This document shows, piece after piece, positions 32,916 to 41,568 of a stretch of 64,000 bases of DNA. The number at the start of each line of letters is the position of its first letter. Positions within the stretch are counted from its first letter, which is position 1. The position numbers and the translations under genes were made by a program. This stretch comes from Stutzerimonas stutzeri (GTDB taxonomy: Bacteria > Pseudomonadota > Gammaproteobacteria > Pseudomonadales > Pseudomonadaceae). The notes under the pieces were generated by a model. It did not search any database. It was not told the origin of the DNA and saw nothing but the letters and a program-made list of their open reading frames with translations. The stretch is taken from positions 1,691,001-1,755,000 of the forward strand of contig NZ_CP036186.1 of assembly GCF_015291885.1 (NCBI RefSeq), in the 5' to 3' direction.

Positions 32916-34265
32916 CTACGAGACGTCATGATATGGGTGCTTCATCCCGGCAGCCGCTAGCATTGCCTGTGTTGCCGTATTAACCGATTGGCGTACCGGG
33001 TCCAGATCGAGACGGGCGTAGATGGCCGTTGCTTGGTGGGTCTTGTGGTTAAGCGACTTTCCAATAATGGACAGCGACGCCCCGGTCTTGGCTTGCCAGC
33101 TCCCAAGCGTGCGCCGCAAATCATGGATGCGTAGATCAGTCATGTCGTAAAGCGCCGGGTCAATATTTAGCGTATCGGCTATGCCTCGATAACGTTTCTC
33201 CGCTGCGGCTGCCGCGACGATGACTTCCGCGTTTGCCTGCTGGCGCTCCTCGGCGGTCAGTTTGCCCAGTTCTTCCATACGGTCGAACAGACGACGCATG
33301 CTGGCACGCCGCAGGATGGCGGCCCAAGCTTTCTTGGGTTCGACCAGGTGGCCAGTCTTGCCGTCGCCTGGAAATACGAAAGCTGACGCGGAGCTTGTTT
33401 GTTTGCGGGCGCGTAGAACGGAGACTGCCTCGGGGGACAGAGTCACGTTCTGCGGAGTGCGATTCTTGGTCATGCCGATGCGCCAGACATGAGCCTCTAG
33501 GTCGAGGTCGCGCCAGGCCATCGCCTGTACATTTGAGCGCCGCGCCCCGGTTAGCAGTGCTAGCAGAAAAAAATCACTCAAGCTCGACTCGCCGATTGCT
33601 TCAAATAGGTAGGGCAGTTCTACCCCTTGGGCGAAGCGGTCACGAGATGGCGCATGGTTCTTCTGGACGCGGCTCGCGGGACTGGTACCTTCGAATAGCT
33701 CCATGTCCGCGGCGTAGCTGAAAACCGAAGAAACGACAGCAAGTGCGCGATCGGCTTGCGCGGCGCTCCTCTTGGTGACCTTGGTGTGGATTGCCTTGAT
33801 ATCTGCGCGCGTAATCTGCGAAAGCTTCCTTGCCTTGATTGGCTCTAGGTACAGGCGTAACACGTCCGAATAATCACGCTTCGTACGCTCGCCGAGTGGT
33901 GTGCCGTCGCGCTTGCGCTTTTTCTTGAGAAAGTCATCGAATACCTCGCCGAAACTTTGCTCCACTCGGATAGCTCGACGGGCTGCTGCTGGGTTCCCGC
34001 CGGCTTCAATTTCGGCATTAACGGCAGTGGCCTGTTTGCGCGCCTGCTCGACAGTCATGGCAGGGAATCGGCCAAGGGTAACGCGCTCGGGCTGGCCACC
34101 TTTCATGCGTCGATAAATGGAAAACGTCTTTACGCCGCTCGGTGACACTCGAAGCTGTAGCCCCTGAATCTTGGTGTCGTGATAAGTGGCACGCTTTCCT
34201 ACCTCGGGCGGCGGTAGCGCCAGCAGCCTTTCTTTGCTGAATGCAATGTGGGTCGCGCCGCTCAT
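32916..34265 (-). CDS. int: Tyrosine site-specific integrase of the island
   Basis: A 449-aa P4-like integrase: N-terminal DUF4102/arm-binding domain (GLQLRVSPSGVKTFSIYRRM, then VTLGRFPAMTVEQARKQA), SAM-like core-binding domain (about 110-200) and a catalytic domain with Arg in LLTGARRSNVQAM, H-x-x-R in IHDLRRTLGSW, His in GKSLNHKTHQAT and the nucleophilic Tyr in AIYARLDL. It would insert the island into the tRNA-Thr 3' end. It is transcribed inward from attR, at the end away from the intact tRNA, whereas integrases of such islands are more often beside the intact tRNA. No excisionase gene is seen. Confidence 0.94.
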   Translation of the reverse strand: MSGATHIAFSKERLLALPPPEVGKRATYHDTKIQGLQLRVSPSGVKTFSIYRRMKGGQPERVTLGRFPAMTVEQARKQATAVNAEIEAGGNPAAARRAIRVEQSFGEVFDDFLKKKRKRDGTPLGERTKRDYSDVLRLYLEPIKARKLSQITRADIKAIHTKVTKRSAAQADRALAVVSSVFSYAADMELFEGTSPASRVQKNHAPSRDRFAQGVELPYLFEAIGESSLSDFFLLALLTGARRSNVQAMAWRDLDLEAHVWRIGMTKNRTPQNVTLSPEAVSVLRARKQTSSASAFVFPGDGKTGHLVEPKKAWAAILRRASMRRLFDRMEELGKLTAEERQQANAEVIVAAAAAEKRYRGIADTLNIDPALYDMTDLRIHDLRRTLGSWQAKTGASLSIIGKSLNHKTHQATAIYARLDLDPVRQSVNTATQAMLAAAGMKHPYHDVS

Positions 34266-34283
34266 GCCTTCCTCGCCGCCTCT

Positions 34284-34339
34284 GGGGTTACACTGGGGTT
34301 ACATATTTGGTCGAAATATGGATATTTCGGTGTAACCCC
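34284..34339. repeat. GGGGTTAC repeats upstream of the integrase (right arm sites)
   Basis: Direct GGGGTTAC at 34,284-34,291 and 34,295-34,302, 11 bases apart exactly as at the left end, and an inverted copy GTAACCCC at 34,332-34,339. They lie between the integrase start and attR and overlap its likely promoter, so integrase binding here might also control its own expression. Confidence 0.6.
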
Positions 34340-34419
34340 GTTAAGCCTAGAATAGGCTTGAAGCCGCGCTCTGTATAGGTCCGTGAAGCTTCATAAATGC
34401 GTGGGTATCCATACACCCT

Positions 34420-34475
34420 CGCATTCGTAATGCGAAGGTCGCAGGTTCGGCTCCTGTCTCCGGCACCAATGAAAT
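34420..34475 (+). repeat. attR: 56-bp direct repeat with tRNA-Thr 3' fragment
   Basis: A truncated copy of the tRNA-Thr 3' half (from the anticodon arm through CCA) plus flank. It differs from attL only at 34,450 (G instead of A, T-loop position). It lacks the acceptor 5' strand and D arm, so it is not a functional tRNA. Confidence 0.92.
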
Positions 34476-34480
34476 TGAAA

Positions 34481-34510
34481 GGCCCGCATCGCTGCGGGCC
34501 TTTTTTGTTT
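34481..34510 (+). terminator. Perfect terminator, probably the original tRNA-Thr terminator
   Basis: Stem GGCCCGCA / TGCGGGCC with loop TCGC, followed by TTTTTTGTTT. It sits just past attR. Before integration it would have followed the tRNA directly; it may also act on the convergent minus-strand MFS transcript. Confidence 0.85.
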
Positions 34511-34526
34511 CCGACGGTCAGGCGCG

Positions 34527-36005
34527 CTAACGCGTTCCGCGGGTGCTCAAGGCGATGCCGACCGATGTGATGCCAAGCAGGGCGACCACGACGATCATTA
34601 CGGTCACGAAGGCGCCATCGAAAGCGCTTTTTGCCAGGGTGATTAGAGGGGCAGCAATGGCGTCGGGTAGGGTTTCGGCGGCAATTAGGGCGCCGTCAAG
34701 GCTGTCGCGGGCCAGGGCTGGTGTCTGCATGCCGGCGGGAGTGAGGAAGGCTGCGGTATATACCGCGGACATCACGCTGCCGAGGATGGCGATGCCCAGT
34801 GCACCACCTAGCTCGTACGACACCTCTTCGATGGAGGCGGCCATGCCGGCGCGGTCGGGCGGGGCATGCAGCAGCATGGCGCTGGAGGCAGCAGTCATTG
34901 CCGCGCCGACGCCAAAACCGAGCAGGCTGAACGACAGTATCTGCACCCATTGCGAAGCCCCGTAGCCCAGCAGGTAGAGCAGGGCGCCGGCGGCGGACAG
35001 TGCGAGGGACGCGCTCAGAATCCGTTCGGCACCGATGCGCGGCAGCGCCAGGCCGGCGAGTGGGCCTGCGATGAAGGCGCCGAGTGGGATTGGCAGTATG
35101 GTCAGCCCTGCTTGCAGGGGCGACAGACCGACTACCAGCTGCAGCCGCTGGCTGACGACAAGCTCCATGCCCATCAGCGCTGCCGAAGCAACCGAAGCGG
35201 TAACTACGCCAGCCGAGAAGCTGCGGTCGCGGAACAGCGTGAAATCGATCATCGGCACGGTGGTCTGGCGCTGGCGGCGCAGAAAGGCCAGCGCGCAAAC
35301 GACAGCGGTGATTGCCGCTACGCTGGCTTGCAGTGCGGAAGGGTCGGCCTTGCCGGCTTCCTTGATGGCTAGCGTCAGTCCGACCAGTGCGCCCATGACC
35401 CACAAGGAGGCGAGCAGGTCGAACGGCCGCCCGGGATTACCGGGGCGGGTCGGCACCCAGATCACGGCAAGCACCAGCGCCAGCAGGACGATGGGCACGT
35501 TGATGATGAACACCGAGCCCCACCAGAAATGTTCCAGCAATACACCCCCAACTACTGGGCCGAAAGCTGCTCCGCCCGACGCGATGGCCGCCCAGATTCC
35601 GAAGGCCAGGGCGCGCTCGCGGGCGTCTTCGAAAACATGGCGGATGATTGCCAGGGTTGCTGGCATCATCATCGCTGCACCTACGGCTAGCGCGACACGG
35701 GCGCCGATCAGCAACTCGGGCGTCGGGGAGAAGGCGGCGCCGAGCGAGGCGCAGCCGAATACCACCAGGCCGGCGATGAACATGCGTTTGTGGCCGAAGC
35801 GGTCACCCAGTGCCCCCATCCCGGGTAGCAGGCCGGCAACGGTGAGGGCGTAGGCGTTGACGATCCACAGCTTTTCATTGGCTGATGCTTGCAGCTCGTA
35901 GGTCAGGCTGGGGAGGGCCAGGTAGATTACCGTCATGTCGATGACGATCAGCAGCAGCGCGCTGGACAAGATGCCCAGGACCAGCCAGCGAAGAGGGGAG
36001 TTCAC
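34527..36005 (-). CDS. MFS drug exporter, DHA2 (14-TMS) family
   Basis: A 492-aa polytopic membrane protein with about 14 hydrophobic segments. It has the start LVLGILSSALLLIVIDMTVI (with the Asp of motif D1 of DHA2 proteins), motif A GALGDRFGHKRMFIAG and FGPVVGGVLLEHFWWGSVFI, a motif C-like stretch. This fits QacA/SmvA/LfrA-type proton-driven exporters of cationic biocides and dyes. It is divergent from a TetR-family regulator across a 97-base gap containing a palindrome, so it is probably repressed by that regulator and induced by a substrate. Confidence 0.87.
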   Translation of the reverse strand: MNSPLRWLVLGILSSALLLIVIDMTVIYLALPSLTYELQASANEKLWIVNAYALTVAGLLPGMGALGDRFGHKRMFIAGLVVFGCASLGAAFSPTPELLIGARVALAVGAAMMMPATLAIIRHVFEDARERALAFGIWAAIASGGAAFGPVVGGVLLEHFWWGSVFIINVPIVLLALVLAVIWVPTRPGNPGRPFDLLASLWVMGALVGLTLAIKEAGKADPSALQASVAAITAVVCALAFLRRQRQTTVPMIDFTLFRDRSFSAGVVTASVASAALMGMELVVSQRLQLVVGLSPLQAGLTILPIPLGAFIAGPLAGLALPRIGAERILSASLALSAAGALLYLLGYGASQWVQILSFSLLGFGVGAAMTAASSAMLLHAPPDRAGMAASIEEVSYELGGALGIAILGSVMSAVYTAAFLTPAGMQTPALARDSLDGALIAAETLPDAIAAPLITLAKSAFDGAFVTVMIVVVALLGITSVGIALSTRGTR

Positions 36006-36070
36006 GGTGCAATCCTCGGTTTGGTGCTACAAGCTCGATTGGCGGGAGGAACACGTTGCGGCAGAATATA

Positions 36071-36084
36071 AATACATACGTATT
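36071..36084. promoter_or_regulatory. Candidate TetR operator between exporter and regulator
   Basis: AATACATACGTATT has 5-bp inverted arms AATAC/GTATT around a 4-base centre and lies in the 97-base divergent promoter region, 19 bases before the regulator's GTG start. Its location suits repression of both genes. Binding is inferred from position and symmetry only. Confidence 0.5.
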
Positions 36085-36102
36085 GAATTGAAAGGGGCGC
36101 GC

Positions 36103-36648
36103 GTGGGTAGAAAGAAAACGATCGATCGCGAGGCACTGCTGGATGTGGCCGAAGGCATCGTCAATCGCCAGGGCGCTGCAGCCTTGACCATCGATGCTGT
36201 CGCCAAGGCGGCGGGTATTACCAAAGGCGGCGTGCAGTACAGCTTCGGCAGCAAGGACGACTTGATCAACGCCATGTTCGAGCGGTGGGGCAAGGGTTAC
36301 ACCGAGCAGTTCCAGCGCATCGCCGGGGATGCGCCCGATGCGCTGACAGCAGTGCGTGCTCACGTGGAGGCGACACGTGCTTCTGACTCCGGATCGCACG
36401 CCAAGGCGGCGAGTCTGATGGCTGCGTTACTGCAGACCCCCGAGCACCTGGTATCGACTCAGGCGTGGTATCAGGAACGTCTTGCGGGGCTCGATACCTC
36501 CACCGAAGAAGGTCGCCGTGCCCGGCTCGCCTTTTTCGCTACGGAAGGGATTTTCACGCTGCGCTTTTTTCGCCTGATGGATATAGGCGAGGAGGAATGG
36601 GCGGATGTCATGAGCGACATTGCCGCGCTGGTCCGCTCGGACAGCTGA
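36103..36648 (+). CDS. TetR/AcrR family transcriptional regulator
   Basis: A 181-aa repressor with an N-terminal HTH (LTIDAVAKAAGITKGGVQYS, then FGSKDDLINAMF) and a C-terminal ligand domain of the TetR_C type (about 75-181). The start is GTG at 36,103 (VGRKKTIDREALLDVAEG), preceded by AAAGGGG. It is divergent from the DHA2 exporter and is expected to repress it and itself through the shared palindrome. Confidence 0.87.
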   Translation: MGRKKTIDREALLDVAEGIVNRQGAAALTIDAVAKAAGITKGGVQYSFGSKDDLINAMFERWGKGYTEQFQRIAGDAPDALTAVRAHVEATRASDSGSHAKAASLMAALLQTPEHLVSTQAWYQERLAGLDTSTEEGRRARLAFFATEGIFTLRFFRLMDIGEEEWADVMSDIAALVRSDS

Positions 36649-36811
36649 CGGCCCGATCGGCCGCTGGCGTGATTACCTGCTGGCAATATGGAAGAAGCGC
36701 ACGGGGGCTTGGCAGGTTCTATGAGTAATCCGAGCGCCGAGCACGCCGCTGCGATTTACTGGGTTACCTGCGATGCAGGGAAGATTGGATGCCGGAACCG
36801 GCACACCTGAC

Positions 36812-36849
36812 CGGGGCGCAGCCGCACTGACTGCGCCCCGATCTTTTTT
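36812..36849 (+). terminator. Terminator downstream of the TetR gene
   Basis: A perfect 10-bp stem CGGGGCGCAG / CTGCGCCCCG with a 9-base loop, then ATCTTTTTT. It is about 160 bases after the TetR stop and abuts the stop codon of the convergent TonB receptor gene, whose transcript would also form the hairpin but without a U-tract. The 36,649-36,811 stretch before it holds no gene. Confidence 0.75.
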
Positions 36850-38977
36850 ACAGTGTGACCGAGATGCCCGCCTGCAGCGTGCGGGGGGCGCCTGGGTAGG
36901 CCCAGATGTTGCCCCAGGCGCGCTCTTCGTACTCTTCGTCGAACACGTTGTTCAAGTTCAGGTTCAGGCGAACCCGTTCGGTCAGTGGGTAGTAAGCGAG
37001 CAGATCGACGGTGGTGTAGGCATCCATGTCGAAGGCCGTAGTGGAGGCGCTGCCCTTGCGGTCGCCGACGTATTTGACGCCCATGCCGATGCCGAGCCCT
37101 GCCAGCGGACCATCGGCGAATTCGTAGGTGTCCAGCAGGTTGAAGCTGTGGCGTGGCACGTTGGCCAGGCGCGTGCCGACCGGCATCGATGCGCTCGAGC
37201 TTTCGGTAACCTCGGCGTCGACATAGGCGTAGCCGCCGATCACGCGCCACTGCGGGGTGATGTTGCCTGCCACGCTGATATCGAAGCCACGGCTGCGTGC
37301 TTCGCCGGCGGCGACCTGGTAATTGCTGTCGAGCGGGTCGCTGGTCAGCACGTTTTCCTTGGTGATATGGAACAGCGCCGCAGTGATGCTGAGGTCGTGC
37401 TCCGGTAGCGCGTACTTGATGCCGACTTCGTGGGCGATGCCTTTTTCCGGGTCGAACGCCTGGCTGCTGCGGTCGGCGCCGCGGTTGGGCTTGAACGAGC
37501 GCGAGGTGTTGGCGTAGACGGCCAGCTCCTCGGTCAGGTCGTAGATCAGCCCGAAACGCGGGGAGACGGCGTTGTGCGCCTGATCCCAGCTGCCGGCGGG
37601 GGTGAGCTTGTTGTCGTAACGCTGCTCGAAACGCTCCAAGCGCGCACCGACTTGCGCCTTCAGGCGCTCGGTGAGGGCGATCTGATCCTGCACGAAGAAT
37701 GCGTAGGACTTCAGGTTCTCGTCATCGTAGGTGGTAGTGCGGGTCAGCGCCGGCAGCGGCTGGCCATAGACCGGGTCATAAAGGTCGATGGGGAAGTCGC
37801 TGGTCAAGCCGCCGGAGCGACGGATCAGCGAGTCGTAGTTGTATTCATCGAACTCCACCCCGAGCAGCAGCGTGTGCGCCAAACCTGCGGCGTCGAAATG
37901 CCCTTCCAGATTGGCCTGCACTGCCAGGTCATTCCAGTTCAGCCAGCGCTCGCTGTAGTTGCGGCCTACCGTTCGACCATCGCTGGCCAGACCGTTGTTC
38001 TCCACTGCGCCGCCGTCCAGGCTGCCGTCGAGGTACTGGATGCCGCCGCGCAACATCCATTGGCTATCCAGTTGGTGTTCCAGGCGCAGTTGGGTCGTGG
38101 CGTTCTTGTTGGTCAGCTTGCCGGCACTTTCCTCCCCGAGGAAGCGATCGCGCGACAGGTCGCCGGCCTGGTTGGGGTAACGGGTCAGACCGCGGTCCAT
38201 GGGGTGGCGGTTGTGCAGATAATCGCCTTCGAGGATCAGCGCGGTGTTGTCGCTGAGCTGCCAGCGCAGCACTGGCGCAATGTTGTAGCGCTCGCTTTCG
38301 ACGTGGTCGCGGAAGCTGTCGCTGCCTTCGGCGACCAGGTTGAGGCGATAGGTAAAGGCTGCGCTTTCGTCCAGTGCCCCGGTGGTGTCCAGTGTGCCGC
38401 GGCGCAGGCCGTCGGTGTTCACCTGGCTGCCGAGCACCGTGCGCCGCTCCGCCTGCGGCTGTTTGCTGACGATGTTGAAGGTGCCGCCCGGGTCACCGCG
38501 CCCGTACAGCATCGATGCCGGGCCGCGCAGCACTTCAATGCGCTCCAGCGTGCTGGCGTCGGGCATGTTGGGGTAACCGCGGTTCACCGCAAAGCCGTTG
38601 CGGTAGAACTCCTGGGTGCTGAAGCCGCGCACCAGGAATTCGGTCAAGCCCTGGCCGCCGAAGTTGTTGCCGCGTTCCACGCCGCCCGCGTAATCGAGCG
38701 CATCTTCCAGGCGCGTTGCGCCGATGTCTTCGACGACCTGCGCCGGCACGACACTGATCGATTGTGGGGTTTCATGGATGGCGGTGTCAGTGCGCGTGGC
38801 GCTGGCCGAGCGAGTCGCGCGATAGCCTTGCACGGGGCCGTCGGCGCGCTCGGCGGAGGCGGTGACTTGCATCTCCTCCAGCGCCAGCGGCTCAGCGGGC
38901 GGTGCGTCGTTGGCTGAAGCTGCGATAGGGCAGGTAAGGGCGGGAATTGCGAGCATCGGGAGGAGAAGGCGCCGCAT
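36848..38977 (-). CDS. TonB-dependent siderophore receptor
   Basis: A 709-aa outer-membrane protein. The start at 38,977 gives a signal peptide (MRRLLLPMLAIPALTCPIAA, then SAND) and has AAGGA upstream. A plug domain follows (SISVVPAQVVEDIGATRLED, RGFSTQEFYRNGF, IEVLRGPASMLYGRGDPGG), then a 22-strand barrel ending in LQAGISVTL. The plug sequence fits the ferrichrome/ferrioxamine-type siderophore receptor group. The final residue is Leu rather than the usual aromatic, which is uncommon for a Bam-inserted barrel. A Fur-like box precedes it. No siderophore biosynthesis genes are nearby, so it may take up xenosiderophores. Confidence 0.9.
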   Translation of the reverse strand: MRRLLLPMLAIPALTCPIAASANDAPPAEPLALEEMQVTASAERADGPVQGYRATRSASATRTDTAIHETPQSISVVPAQVVEDIGATRLEDALDYAGGVERGNNFGGQGLTEFLVRGFSTQEFYRNGFAVNRGYPNMPDASTLERIEVLRGPASMLYGRGDPGGTFNIVSKQPQAERRTVLGSQVNTDGLRRGTLDTTGALDESAAFTYRLNLVAEGSDSFRDHVESERYNIAPVLRWQLSDNTALILEGDYLHNRHPMDRGLTRYPNQAGDLSRDRFLGEESAGKLTNKNATTQLRLEHQLDSQWMLRGGIQYLDGSLDGGAVENNGLASDGRTVGRNYSERWLNWNDLAVQANLEGHFDAAGLAHTLLLGVEFDEYNYDSLIRRSGGLTSDFPIDLYDPVYGQPLPALTRTTTYDDENLKSYAFFVQDQIALTERLKAQVGARLERFEQRYDNKLTPAGSWDQAHNAVSPRFGLIYDLTEELAVYANTSRSFKPNRGADRSSQAFDPEKGIAHEVGIKYALPEHDLSITAALFHITKENVLTSDPLDSNYQVAAGEARSRGFDISVAGNITPQWRVIGGYAYVDAEVTESSSASMPVGTRLANVPRHSFNLLDTYEFADGPLAGLGIGMGVKYVGDRKGSASTTAFDMDAYTTVDLLAYYPLTERVRLNLNLNNVFDEEYEERAWGNIWAYPGAPRTLQAGISVTL

Positions 38978-39023
38978 CGAATGATCCTTGAACGGAGGGA
39001 GCGAGGGCGGGCATCCTAATCGC

Positions 39024-39042
39024 AACGAAAATGATTATCAAA
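39024..39042 (-). promoter_or_regulatory. Fur-box-like site upstream of the siderophore receptor
   Basis: The stretch AACGAAAATGATTATCAAAT, read on the minus strand as TTTGATAATCATTTTCGTT, matches the Fur consensus core GATAAT(N)ATTATC well. It lies about 50-65 bases before the receptor start, consistent with iron repression. Confidence 0.65.
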
Positions 39043-39205
39043 TAGAAGGTAATCTCAACTCTTCTGGTCTATCGCGGGTTGCGGTGAGGCATGGTGGGGG
39101 GCAGGCAGATCGTGCGCGCGTCGGCAGGCGCACGGTACTTCGCGCAGTTCACACGGGCTGCGGCTGCCAAGTGGCTCGGGCGTCACCCCGGCGTCTGCTC
39201 GGCGC

Positions 39206-40650
39206 TCAGGTGGAGGCGAGGACGACGCGATCACGGCCGGCTCTTTTCGCCTGATAAAGCGCATCGTCCGCGGCTTTGAATGTTGCTTCAACGGTTGGAT
39301 AGCTACCGCTGCAGGCAATGCCGATGGACGCCGTTACCGGGGCACCGGTCGGACTTGCGGTCTGCCGAAGCCGTGCGAGTAGTCGCTCTGCGGCAATGCT
39401 GGCTCCGATCGCGTCGGTTTCGGGGAGCAGCATCAGAAACTCTTCGCCTCCCATCCGGCAGAGCACGTCGGTGGGGCGTGAGCATTCCTTCATTTCCGCT
39501 GCCAGAAAGCGCAGCACGTCGTCGCCTACATCGTGGCCGTGCTGGTCGTTTACCTGCTTGAAATGATCGATATCCAACGTCACCGCCGCGTAGCGTTGAT
39601 CGAGCAGGTCGAGCTGCTTGAGCGCCAGAACCAACCCGCGACGGTTGCGCAGGCCTGTCAGCGGGTCGGTCATGGATGCGGCTTCCAGGGCGCCCATCTT
39701 CTGCTGCAGCAGGGAAACGCCGGCAAGCATCGCGATCTTCAATCGAGAAACCTCGAAATACCAGGAGTTCACCGTCGAGATACGGGTGCTTGCTTCCGGC
39801 GCGCCCCAGTGCTCGGCGGTATCGGCCAGCGCGCGAATAGGCCCGGATATGAGTCTGGAGAGCCACCAGAACACGGCAAGTGAAGCGATTGTGAACGGCA
39901 CCGCATTGAGCAGTGTCGAGCGTGCCAGTTGAGAGAGCTTGGCGGTGATTGCCGACGTGGGGCGTTGGGCGACGATGCCCCAGCCAGTGCTCTGGACCGG
40001 CGCGTAACCTGCCAGCATGTCCACACCACGGGTATTGATCACCCGCTGGCTGCCTTCCCGACCCAGCAGCACCTGTTGGACCACCTCATTGCTCGTCACC
40101 TTTTGGCCGACCCGCTGGCCGTCTTCATGAAAGACCAGATGCCCCTGGGTGTCGACCACGTACAGGTAGGAGCCGTCGCGGTAGTAGTGCACGCCGAGCA
40201 GGCCGTGCAGTGCATTGCGCTCGCGCAGGAACAGCGAGGCGCTGATGTAACCGAGATAGCTTCCATCGGGGGCGAAGATGGGGTGGGTTACCGCGATCAG
40301 GTAGGTGCCGTCTGTGGCGACATAGGGATCGCTGGTCAGCGGCTTGCGCTCCTTCAGCGCGCGTGTCGCCCCTACGCTGTTGACCTTGAGGCCGACCAGG
40401 GCGGCGCTTTCCGGCGACGCTGAGTCGAAAGCACCTCCGCGGCATAGGCGAGTTCGCGGTGGCTATTGAGGAAGAACTGGTCGGTGGTTTCAGCCAGCTT
40501 GCGTGCGTAAGCCCGGTTGGCCTCAAGTGTCTGCTCGAACAGCTGGTCACGCTGAGAACTGTAACCGGCGAAGAAGCTGTTGCCGAACGTCAGCAGACCG
40601 GCCAGCAGGGCTAGCAGCAGGGTGAGTTTCTGTAGATCCAGCCGAGACAT
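39206..40650 (-). pseudogene. Membrane-bound diguanylate cyclase, disrupted by a frameshift in its sensor domain
   Basis: Two minus-strand frames together form one protein. Codons from 40,650 encode a membrane helix and the first half of a periplasmic sensor (LLLALLAGLLTFGNSFFAGY ... HRELAYAAEVLSTQ). From about 40,440 a different frame continues the same Cache-like domain (FDSASPESAALVGLKV, SDPYVATDGTYLIAV, HYYRDGSYLYVVD). A second membrane helix and a GGDEF domain follow, with TDPLTGLRNRRG and active site RMGGEEF. The junction near 40,425-40,440 changes frame and, by family length as I recall it, seems to have lost about 25-30 residues. Either the gene is dead, a sequencing error is present, or an internal start gives a GGDEF protein without a full sensor. 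Confidence 0.7.
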
Positions 40651-40816
40651 GAAGCTTCCATCTCCGAATGCATGCTTGGCCTGGCGCCAATGGACGTTGC
40701 TGTCAGACTTCGTATCGCGCGGAAGCCAAAAGGGCGGGAATGATACAGGCAGTGTGCCGCTCGTGAGCAGTCAGCGTATGTACGGAATCCCGCGATTTAC
40801 TGGCATTGGGCTTCTG

Positions 40817-40839
40817 TGTGGATAATAATCACTCGCATT
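40817..40839 (+). promoter_or_regulatory. Fur-box-like site upstream of pfeR
   Basis: TGTGGATAATAATCACTCGC has a GATAAT half-site and a degenerate second half, matching about 11 of 19 positions of the Fur consensus. It lies about 22-40 bases before the pfeR start. Iron control of the pfeRS operon would fit known biology. Confidence 0.5.
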
Positions 40840-40860
40840 TCCTTCTCTCGTTCGATCCCC

Positions 40861-41568
40861 ATGCCAGACACTACCGCGCCTGCTACCCGGCTCCTTGCCG
40901 TGGAAGACGATCCTGTCTTTGCCCGTCATCTGGTCGACCATCTGGAGTCGATCGGTTATTCGGTCAGCCATTGCCAGGATGGCGAAGATGGCCTGTCGCG
41001 GGCGCAAACCGAGCACTTCGACCTGATTCTGATGGACATCATGCTGCCCGGCGCCAGTGGGCTGGATGTGCTGCAGCGGCTGCGCCGTCGACGTGGTGTG
41101 CCGGTCATCCTGATGTCTGCGCTGGGTAACGAGCAGGACCGTATCACCGGTTTCAGCCAGGGCGCCGATGACTATTTGCCCAAGCCCTTCAGCCTGCGTG
41201 AGTTGAGCGTTCGCATCGAGGCAGTGTTGCGTCGCGTGGCGTACGAGCGCTCGGATGGACAGCCGGCACTCGACGACGACCAGCTGCAGTTCGACGAGCA
41301 GCATCGAGACGTTGCACTCGCTGGCCGTTGGGCAGGACTGACACCTAGCGAATACCGGGTGCTCGCTATGCTGTGGCAAAACGCTGGAATGGCGCTAAGC
41401 AAAGCCCACCTGTATCAGCAGGCTTTGCACCGCAACTACTCCAGCCACGACCGCAGCCTGGACATGCATGTCAGCCATGTGCGGCGCAAGCTGAAGACGC
41501 TTGGCACCACGCTGCAGCTGGAGACGGTGTGGGGTACGGGTTATATGGTGAGCCGAGGCGAGCGATGA
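40861..41568 (+). CDS. pfeR: OmpR-family response regulator, PfeR-like
   Basis: A 235-aa regulator with a receiver domain (LLAVEDDPVFARHLVDHL; phospho-acceptor Asp in LILMDIMLPG; Lys in DDYLPKPFS) and a C-terminal winged helix (GLTPSEYRVLAMLWQNAG; DMHVSHVRRKLKTLGT; VWGTGYMV). It overlaps the kinase gene by 4 bases (ATGA) and precedes a FepA/PfeA-type receptor. This is the arrangement of pfeR-pfeS-pfeA in P. aeruginosa, where the pair activates the receptor when ferric enterobactin is present. The name rests on order and neighbours as well as family. Confidence 0.87.
   Translation: MPDTTAPATRLLAVEDDPVFARHLVDHLESIGYSVSHCQDGEDGLSRAQTEHFDLILMDIMLPGASGLDVLQRLRRRRGVPVILMSALGNEQDRITGFSQGADDYLPKPFSLRELSVRIEAVLRRVAYERSDGQPALDDDQLQFDEQHRDVALAGRWAGLTPSEYRVLAMLWQNAGMALSKAHLYQQALHRNYSSHDRSLDMHVSHVRRKLKTLGTTLQLETVWGTGYMVSRGER

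Larger units (their letters stand above)
13660..34475. mobile_element. 20.8-kb genomic island in tRNA-Thr carrying type I RM and Zorya defence
   Basis: The island is bounded by 56-bp direct repeats (13,660-13,715 and 34,420-34,475; 55/56 identical) that contain the 3' end of tRNA-Thr(CGT). It encodes one tyrosine integrase (32,916-34,265, minus) and no conjugation, replication or phage structural genes. The cargo is an M15-like protein, a six-gene type I restriction locus and zorABCD. All cargo genes are on the plus strand, opposite to the integrase. Paired GGGGTTAC repeats occur near both ends. It is therefore an integrative, non-self-transmissible defence island; how it is excised is unknown because no excisionase is visible. 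Confidence 0.92.

Noticed and set aside
34420..34468. Second tRNA-Thr gene
   Set aside because: Only the 3' half of the tRNA is present; it lacks the D arm and 5' acceptor strand, so it is the attR remnant.
37430..38917. 495-codon plus-strand open frame
   Set aside because: Antisense to the TonB-dependent receptor, with low-complexity composition; a by-product of GC-rich codon use.
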